DNA from: Novosphingobium sp.
GTDB lineage: Bacteria > Pseudomonadota > Alphaproteobacteria > Sphingomonadales > Sphingomonadaceae
Reading direction: 5' to 3'
DNA length: 64,000 nucleotides
Assembly (NCBI RefSeq): GCF_039595395.1
Contig: NZ_JBCNLP010000001.1
Span: 2,542,001-2,606,000, forward strand
The position numbers and the translations under genes are program-made. Positions 58,778-64,000 of the stretch are shown here, in pieces. Each line of letters opens with the position of its first letter. Position 1 is the stretch's first letter. The notes under the pieces were generated by a model. The model was not told where the DNA came from. It made no database searches and saw nothing but the letters and a program-made list of their open reading frames with translations.

Positions 58778-60931
58778 ATGACCCAGACAGCCTCCACCAT
58801 CACCCCCGATGTCGTCGCCGCCCACGGGCTTTCCCCCGAGGAATACGACAAGGTTCTCCACGCCTTGGGCCGCGAGCCCAACCTTGTCGAACTTGGCATC
58901 TTTTCGGTGATGTGGTCAGAGCATTGCTCCTATAAATCCAGCCGCCTGCATCTGAAAAAGCTGCCGACCGAAGCCCCCTGGGTGATCTGCGGCCCCGGCG
59001 AGAACGCCGGCGTGATCGACATCGGTGATGGCCAGGCCGCCATCTTCAAGATGGAGTCGCACAACCACCCTAGCTACATCGAGCCCTATCAGGGCGCCGC
59101 GACCGGCGTTGGCGGCATTCTGCGCGACGTCTTCACCATGGGCGCCCGCCCGGTGGCAAACATGAACGCGCTGCGCTTCGGTCGCCCCGATCACCCCAAG
59201 ATGAAGCATCTGGTGCAGGGCGTGGTCGCAGGCATCGGCGGCTATGGCAATTGCGTGGGCGTGCCCACCGTTGGCGGCGAGACCAATTTCCACAAAGCCT
59301 ATGATGGCAACATCCTCGTCAACGCCATGACCGTGGGCGTGGCCGATACCGACAAGATCTTCTACTCCGCCGCCACGGGCCTGGGTAACCCCATCGTCTA
59401 TGTCGGTTCGAAGACGGGCCGCGACGGCATACACGGCGCGACCATGGCCTCGGCCGATTTCGACGAGAAGTCGGATGAGAAGCGCCCCACCGTGCAGGTC
59501 GGCGACCCCTTCACCGAAAAGCTGCTGATCGAGGCCTGCCTCGAACTGATGAGCACCGACGCCATCGTCGCCATTCAGGACATGGGCGCTGCCGGTCTGA
59601 CGTCGTCTTCGGTCGAAATGGCCAGCAAGGGCGGCGCGGGCATTCGCCTGAACATGAACAATGTGCCGTGCCGCGAGACCGGCATGACGCCCTATGAGAT
59701 GATGCTCTCGGAAAGCCAGGAGCGCATGCTCATGGTCCTCCAGCCCGGCAAGGAGCCGATGGCCGAGGCGATCTTCAAGAAGTGGGAACTGGACTTTGCC
59801 GTCATCGGCGAGGTGACCGACACCGGCCATATGGTGCTGGAATTCGACGGCGAGGTGGTCTGCGACATTCCGCTCGCCCCGCTGGCCGATGAAGCGCCCC
59901 TGTATGATCGCCCCCATGTCCCCACCCCAAAGCCCGCCCCGCTGGGCGCGATCGAGGAAAGCAAGGACATTGCAGCCGACCTGCTGACGCTGATCGGCGG
60001 CCCGGATCTGGCCTCGCGCAAGTGGATCTTTGAGCAGTACGACTCGCAGGTCGGCGGCGACACGCTTCAGAAGTCGGGCGGCGACGCGGCGGTGGTACGC
60101 ATCCACGGCACCGACAAGGCGCTGGCCATCAGCACCGACTGCACCCCGCGCTACGTCTTTGCCGACCCCTATGAGGGCGGCAAGCAGGCCGTGGCCGAAA
60201 CCTGGCGCAACATCTGTGCCGTGGGCGCCACGCCGCTGGCCATCACCAACTGCCTCAACTTCGCCAACCCGCAGCGCCCCGAAATCATGGGCCAGATCGT
60301 GGGCGCGCTGGAAGGCATGGGCGACGCCTGCCGCGCGCTGGACTACCCCATCGTGTCGGGCAACGTCTCGCTCTACAACGAATCGAAGGCGACGGGCGGC
60401 GGCAGCGCCATCCTGCCCACCCCCGCCATCGGCGGCGTGGGCCTGATGCTGGACCACACCAAGATGGCCACCATCAAGTTCAAGGCCCCCGGCGACGTAG
60501 TATGGCTGATCGGTCCCGAGGGTTCGCACCTCGGCCAGTCGCTCTGGCTGCGCGAGATCGCCGGGCGCGAGGAAGGCCCCGCCCCCGCCGTGGATCTGGA
60601 TGTCGAACTGCGCAATGGCGAGACCGTGCGCCAGTTGATCGGCGACGGTCAGGCTACCGCCGTGCATGACGTGTCGGATGGCGGCCTGCTGGTCGCTCTG
60701 GCCGAGATGGCCATGGCGTCGGGCCTTGGCGTGAAGCTGGAGGTGTCGCTGAACACCACCCAGGCCTTCGGCGAGGACCAGAGCCGCTATATCGTCACCA
60801 CCAAGCCCGACATTGCGCTGGAAGGCGCGGTGAAGCTGGGCGTTGTCGGCGGTTTCGATGTCGCCGGTGTCGCCGTGTCCAAGCTGAAGGCCGCCAATGA
60901 GGCGTTCTTCAAGGATTGGATGGAAGGTTAA
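58778..60931 (+). CDS. purL: Phosphoribosylformylglycinamidine synthase subunit PurL
   Basis: Fourth step of purine synthesis (FGAR to FGAM), the small-type PurL of 717 aa that works with PurQ and PurS encoded elsewhere. Motifs: WSEHCSYKSSR, MESHNHPSYIEPYQGAATGV, GGYGNCVGVPTVGGE, IQDMGAAGLTSSSVEMA in the first half and SGNVSLYNES, VHDVSDGGLLVALAEMA in the second. Start at 58778 by the family N-terminus. Repeat copy E begins 16 nt past the stop. Confidence 0.97.
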   Translation: MTQTASTITPDVVAAHGLSPEEYDKVLHALGREPNLVELGIFSVMWSEHCSYKSSRLHLKKLPTEAPWVICGPGENAGVIDIGDGQAAIFKMESHNHPSYIEPYQGAATGVGGILRDVFTMGARPVANMNALRFGRPDHPKMKHLVQGVVAGIGGYGNCVGVPTVGGETNFHKAYDGNILVNAMTVGVADTDKIFYSAATGLGNPIVYVGSKTGRDGIHGATMASADFDEKSDEKRPTVQVGDPFTEKLLIEACLELMSTDAIVAIQDMGAAGLTSSSVEMASKGGAGIRLNMNNVPCRETGMTPYEMMLSESQERMLMVLQPGKEPMAEAIFKKWELDFAVIGEVTDTGHMVLEFDGEVVCDIPLAPLADEAPLYDRPHVPTPKPAPLGAIEESKDIAADLLTLIGGPDLASRKWIFEQYDSQVGGDTLQKSGGDAAVVRIHGTDKALAISTDCTPRYVFADPYEGGKQAVAETWRNICAVGATPLAITNCLNFANPQRPEIMGQIVGALEGMGDACRALDYPIVSGNVSLYNESKATGGGSAILPTPAIGGVGLMLDHTKMATIKFKAPGDVVWLIGPEGSHLGQSLWLREIAGREEGPAPAVDLDVELRNGETVRQLIGDGQATAVHDVSDGGLLVALAEMAMASGLGVKLEVSLNTTQAFGEDQSRYIVTTKPDIALEGAVKLGVVGGFDVAGVAVSKLKAANEAFFKDWMEG

Positions 60932-60944
60932 GTTAAAAGGGAAG

Positions 60945-60990
60945 ATGCGAGGGGGTTACCCCCTCGCGCTCCCATAACGTCTTCCGACAC
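60945..60990 (+). repeat. Hairpin-tail repeat, copy E (after purL)
   Basis: Stem GCGAGGGGG/CCCCCTCGC, tail GCTCCCATAACGTCTTCC, about 15 nt after the purL stop. Stem sequence is identical to copies A and D. Confidence 0.85.
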
Positions 60991-61037
60991 GAAGGTTGGC
61001 GGCATCCGATCGGTGCGCAACCTTTCCACGGGCACAG

Positions 61038-61076
61038 AAAAGGCGCCGCAGGCAGGAATGCCCCGGCGCCTTTTCT
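61038..61076. terminator. Bidirectional terminator between purL and serB
   Basis: Perfect 11-bp stem AAAAGGCGCCG (61038-61048) / CGGCGCCTTTT (61064-61074), giving a T-run on both strands. It lies between the two convergent genes, inside the pair of repeat copies. Confidence 0.88.
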
Positions 61077-61134
61077 CGTTTCAAAGCCTGCGGCGCGGCG
61101 AACTTAGCTCTATGGCCGAACCCGATGCACTACG

Positions 61135-61173
61135 CAGACATTAAAGGGAGCGCGAGGGCGATGGCCCTCGCAC
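61135..61173 (-). repeat. Hairpin-tail repeat, copy E' (after serB)
   Basis: Minus strand GCGAGGGC ... GCCCTCGC stem, tail GCTCCCTTTAATGTCT, a diverged tail. It begins 17 nt past the serB stop and faces copy E tail to tail. Confidence 0.78.
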
Positions 61174-61190
61174 TTTCCTCTTAGACCTTC

Positions 61191-62066
61191 TTAATCCAGC
61201 ACCCAATCCTTCTCGGGAATCCCCAGCAACCGCAGCACAGCGGTCAGATCCCCACGATCCACCCAGCCATTGGCCGCAGCGCGCGCCTTGGGCTTGGCTT
61301 CGAAGGCGATGCCGTAGGTGGCTTCCTCGATCATGGGGATATCGTTGGCGCCGTCTCCGGTGGCCAAGGTCGGCACCTTCCCGCCCAGCTTCTCCTGCTC
61401 TTCCAGCAGCGTGGCGCGCTTGGTGGCACTGTCGCTGATCGGGCCGTCGAGGCCGCCGGTCAGCTTGCCATCGGCCACGGCGAGGCGGTTGCCGACGACG
61501 CGCTCGAACCCAAGCTGCTCGGCCACGGGATCGGCGAATTGGTGGAAACCGCCGGTCACCAGCACGGTGCGACAGCCCTTGGCCTTCAGCGTCTGCACCA
61601 GAGTGCGCGCGCCCTTCATCGGCTTGATGCGCTCGGCGAGGCACTGGGCGATGGCCTCTTCCGACAGGTCTTTCAGCAGCGCGACGCGTTCAGTCAGGGC
61701 CTCGCGGAAATCGAGTTCGCCCTGCATGGCGCGCTCGGTGATGGCGGCGATCTGCGGCTTGAGGCCCGCGAAATCGGCCAGCTCGTCGATGCATTCCGCC
61801 GAGATCATCGTCGAATCCATGTCCGAGATGAACAGGCGCGGCACCACGGGGCGCTGCTCGGTGATCAGGGCGTCGCTGGTGCCCAGATGCTTGTCGATGG
61901 CCTTGCGCAGGATGTCCACCGTGACGCCTTCGGCTGCGATTTCGACCACGCCGCCGGGGATTTCGCGGGCGTCGGCGGAGAAGCCTTCATCGCCCAGAGC
62001 CTCCAGCAGGTCATCGACTTGGGGCGACAGCCCGGCGGGTTCTGCTATGACGCGCGCGATGAGCAC
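61191..62066 (-). CDS. serB: Phosphoserine phosphatase
   Basis: Last step of serine synthesis. 291 aa: an N-terminal ACT-like regulatory part (about residues 1-70), then the HAD domain with DMDSTMISAECIDELAD (nucleophile Asp82), the VLVTGGFHQFADPVAEQLG block and the metal-binding GDGANDIPMIEEA. Start is a GTG at 62066 with AAAGGA six bases upstream; it falls inside the first codons of the divergent miaA gene. An ATG at 62087 is a weaker alternative and would overlap even more. Confidence 0.94.
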   Translation of the reverse strand: MLIARVIAEPAGLSPQVDDLLEALGDEGFSADAREIPGGVVEIAAEGVTVDILRKAIDKHLGTSDALITEQRPVVPRLFISDMDSTMISAECIDELADFAGLKPQIAAITERAMQGELDFREALTERVALLKDLSEEAIAQCLAERIKPMKGARTLVQTLKAKGCRTVLVTGGFHQFADPVAEQLGFERVVGNRLAVADGKLTGGLDGPISDSATKRATLLEEQEKLGGKVPTLATGDGANDIPMIEEATYGIAFEAKPKARAAANGWVDRGDLTAVLRLLGIPEKDWVLD

Positions 62067-63033
62067 CGTTGATCCTTTCCAAACCATTCCGGACGAGAGC
62101 CGCCCGCCGCTGGCGCTCATTGCAGGGCCGACCGCCAGCGGCAAGAGCGATTATGCCATAAAGCTGGCCGAAGCCTTGGCGACGCAGGGCCGGAGCGCGG
62201 TGATCGTCAATGCCGACAGCGCCCAGCTTTATGCCGATCTGCCGATTCTGTCCGCCGCCCCCTCGCCCGAGGATGCCGCGCGCGTGCCGCACCGGCTCTA
62301 TGGCGCATGGGATGGCGCACAGGGCTGCTCTGCTGCCGATTGGGCCGAGCGGGCGCGACAGGAAATCGCCAAGGCGCATCAGGCAGGGCAAGTGCCCATT
62401 CTGGTGGGTGGCACGGGGCTCTATATACGCACCTTGCTGGATGGCATTGCCCCGGTGCCTGCCATCGATCCGGCAATCCGCGATGCGGTGCGCGCCCTCC
62501 CCGTCGCCGAGGCCCATTCCGCCCTGACGCACGAAGACCCCGAACGCGCCGCCCTGCTCAACCCCGCCGATACCACCCGCGTCGCGCGCGCGCTGGAGGT
62601 GGTGCGCTCCACCGGCCATTCGCTGGCCTATTGGCAGGCGCATAAGGAGGGCGGGATCGGGAATGCGGTCACGCTCCATCCGCTGATCCTGCTGCCGAAC
62701 CGCGACTGGCTCTATGAGCGCTGCGACCGCCGCTTCGGCCTGATGATCGAGGGCGGCGCCATCGCCGAAGTCGAGGCTCTGCTCGCCCGCCACCTGCCCC
62801 CCGATCTGCCCGTGATGCGCGCCATCGGAGTCGCGGACGTCGCTGACTATCTTTCAGGCACCCTGACCCTCGACGAAGCAATCATGCGCGGCGCGCAGGC
62901 CACGCGCAATTATGCCAAGCGGCAATACACCTGGCTGCGCCACCAGCCCCCCGCCGATTGGCCCCGCTTTGCGCCCGAAAGCCATGAAAATTCCGACATC
63001 GCCAGACATTTTGATCGATTGTTACAACAATAG
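62059..63033 (+). CDS. miaA: tRNA dimethylallyltransferase
   Basis: Adds the isopentenyl group to A37 of tRNAs reading U-starting codons. 324 aa. P-loop GPTASGKS (residues 23-30), then DSAQLYADLPILSAAPSPED, VGGTGLYIRTLLDGI and the C-terminal ATRNYAKRQYTWLR. Start at 62059 (or the in-frame ATG at 62047) overlaps the divergent serB start by 8 or 20 bp, which is unusual for head-to-head genes. Confidence 0.95.
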   Translation: MSTVDPFQTIPDESRPPLALIAGPTASGKSDYAIKLAEALATQGRSAVIVNADSAQLYADLPILSAAPSPEDAARVPHRLYGAWDGAQGCSAADWAERARQEIAKAHQAGQVPILVGGTGLYIRTLLDGIAPVPAIDPAIRDAVRALPVAEAHSALTHEDPERAALLNPADTTRVARALEVVRSTGHSLAYWQAHKEGGIGNAVTLHPLILLPNRDWLYERCDRRFGLMIEGGAIAEVEALLARHLPPDLPVMRAIGVADVADYLSGTLTLDEAIMRGAQATRNYAKRQYTWLRHQPPADWPRFAPESHENSDIARHFDRLLQQ

Positions 63034-63036
63034 CTG

Positions 63037-63065
63037 TTGACAGGATATTTTTAGTCTTCTACCTG
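63037..63065 (+). promoter_or_regulatory. Candidate ilvB promoter
   Basis: TTGACA (63037-63042), 17-nt spacer, TACCTG (63060-63065), immediately after the miaA stop. It leaves a leader of about 170 nt before ilvB. Confidence 0.45.
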
Positions 63066-63074
63066 CCTCCCAGC

Positions 63075-63221
63075 ATGTCGCAAGGCGTGCTTTGGATGCT
63101 TGCGCATCCGGCCCCGCCCCCTGGGAAAATCGCGATAATCGGCGCTTTGGGGGGTTGCATCTTGTGCAGCACGGGCCCAACGCAAGCGCCTTTGCGTGAA
63201 CCGCGCCCCCGTGGCGCATGA
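63075..63221 (+). CDS. Possible leader peptide ORF upstream of ilvB
   Basis: 48 codons from an ATG, ending 25 nt before ilvB; contains an Ile-rich stretch KIAIIGALGGCIL with one rare ATA. Two small hairpins (ACGCAA/TTGCGT 63180-63197 and GCGCC/GGCGC 63203-63217) overlap its end. The arrangement resembles ribosome-mediated attenuation of branched-chain amino-acid genes, but it could be an accidental frame. Confidence 0.3.
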   Translation: MSQGVLWMLAHPAPPPGKIAIIGALGGCILCSTGPTQAPLREPRPRGA

Positions 63222-63245
63222 TGATTGATACAGAAGGAAGTCACC

Positions 63246-64000
63246 GTGACCGAAGAGCGCAGCGGCGCCCAGATCCTCGTTGAAAGCCTGGTTCGTCAGG
63301 ACGTGGAATTTGTGTTCGGCTATCCGGGCGGTGCGGTACTTCCCATCTATGACGCGCTATTCGGCGAAGAGCGCCTGCGCCATATTCTCGTCCGCCACGA
63401 AGCGGGTGCGGCCCATGCCGCCGAAGGCTATGCGCGCTCCACCGGCAAGCCGGGCGTGGTGCTGGTCACCAGCGGTCCGGGCGCGACCAATGCCGTCACC
63501 GGCATTGCCGATGCTTTCCTCGATTCGATTCCGCTGGTGGTCATCACCGGCCAGGTCGGCACCCCGCTGATCGGCTCTGACGCGTTTCAGGAGGCCGATA
63601 CGGTCGGCATCACGCGTCATTGCTGCAAGCACAACTATCTGGTGAAGGACCCGGCGAACCTCGCCGCCGTGATCGATGAGGCCTTCCAGATCGCCACCAC
63701 CGGCCGCCCCGGCCCGGTCGTGATCGACATCCCCAAGGATGTGCAGATCGCCACGGCGATGTTCCCCGAAGGTCCGGTGCAGCGCCGCAACCGCTACTCG
63801 CCGCAAATCGCGGGTGGCGAGGCCGAGATCGCCCAGGCCATCGATCTGATCGCCAAGGCCAAAGCTCCGGTGTTTTACACGGGCGGCGGCGTGATCAACT
63901 CGGGGCCCCGCGCCAGCGAGCTGCTGCGCGAGCTGCAGGCGATCACCAAGGCGCCGGTCACCTCGACGCTGATGGGTCTGGGCGCCTTCCCGGCGGATCA
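63246..64000 (+). CDS. ilvB: Acetolactate synthase large subunit (5' part, cut by window end)
   Basis: First common step of branched-chain amino-acid synthesis, TPP-dependent. The first 251 residues are present: YPGGAVLPIYDAL, RHEAGAAHAAEGYAR with the catalytic Glu52, TSGPGATNAVTGIADAF, and VLVTSG; the second half lies outside. Starts with GTG at 63246, preceded by AAGGAAG. ilvN would be expected downstream but is not in view. Confidence 0.96.
   Translation, partial: MTEERSGAQILVESLVRQDVEFVFGYPGGAVLPIYDALFGEERLRHILVRHEAGAAHAAEGYARSTGKPGVVLVTSGPGATNAVTGIADAFLDSIPLVVITGQVGTPLIGSDAFQEADTVGITRHCCKHNYLVKDPANLAAVIDEAFQIATTGRPGPVVIDIPKDVQIATAMFPEGPVQRRNRYSPQIAGGEAEIAQAIDLIAKAKAPVFYTGGGVINSGPRASELLRELQAITKAPVTSTLMGLGAFPAD

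Overview
The window is a GC-rich (roughly two-thirds G+C by eye), densely packed chromosomal segment of an alphaproteobacterium. Gene content and order point to the Sphingomonadales, most likely Novosphingobium or a close relative. This assignment is inferred from protein family resemblance, the glyQ-glyS-ppdK and dnaG-rpoD neighbourhoods and the HTH-RibB fusion; there is no rRNA gene to anchor it. Nearly all genes are housekeeping. There is no CRISPR array, prophage, insertion sequence or replication origin.

Layout. 1-5.9 kb (minus): ppdK (cut by the window start), glyS, glyQ. 6.0-10.9 kb (plus): two tandem TraB/GumN proteins, a short-form L25, pth, a GNAT acetyltransferase, ychF and a MaoC-like dehydratase, several joined by stop/start overlaps. 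10.9-13.1 kb (minus): a hypothetical gene and mutL. 13.4-19.3 kb (plus): the complete rod-shape cluster mreB-mreC-mreD-mrdA-rodA, then two identical tRNA-Lys(CUU) genes. 19.7-24.0 kb: a small catabolic island with a GH28 pectinase (minus) diverging from a GntR/FCD regulator and an L-arabinonate-dehydratase-like enzyme. 24.0-26.8 kb: NUDIX hydrolase, DUF1289 mini-protein, HTH-ribB-degenerate-ribA fusion and ribH. 27-33.8 kb: M13 peptidase, MarR-like regulator, enolase, and three membrane-stress type genes (DUF883-like, holin-like, DUF3618).

33.9-39 kb (minus): carA-carB-greA, in which carB carries an apparent single-base deletion inside its regulatory MGS domain. 39-44.6 kb (plus): yqeY, a hypothetical gene, dnaG, rpoD, DUF2059. 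45-48 kb (plus): rpiB, glyA, nrdR, trmJ. 48-50.5 kb: rpsD with a structured leader, a TlpA-like thioredoxin and a DUF805 gene. 50.6-58.7 kb: the minus-strand group xseB-ispA-coaD-ppi-queA and tgt, with queA and tgt separated by three plus-strand genes (TSUP transporter, PhyH-like oxygenase, acyltransferase 3). 58.8-64 kb: purL, serB, miaA, and ilvB running off the window end.

The most interesting non-genic signal is a dispersed hairpin-plus-tail repeat, seen seven times. Six copies sit 8-18 nt after a stop codon, and several form tail-to-tail pairs between convergent genes. Other points worth a second look are the carB frameshift, a low-GC patch inside glyS, a hairpin that buries the Shine-Dalgarno of the DUF805 gene, the overlapping divergent starts of serB and miaA, and the leaders of rpsD and ilvB. 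I see no convincing new multi-gene system; the repeat family is the closest to something undescribed.
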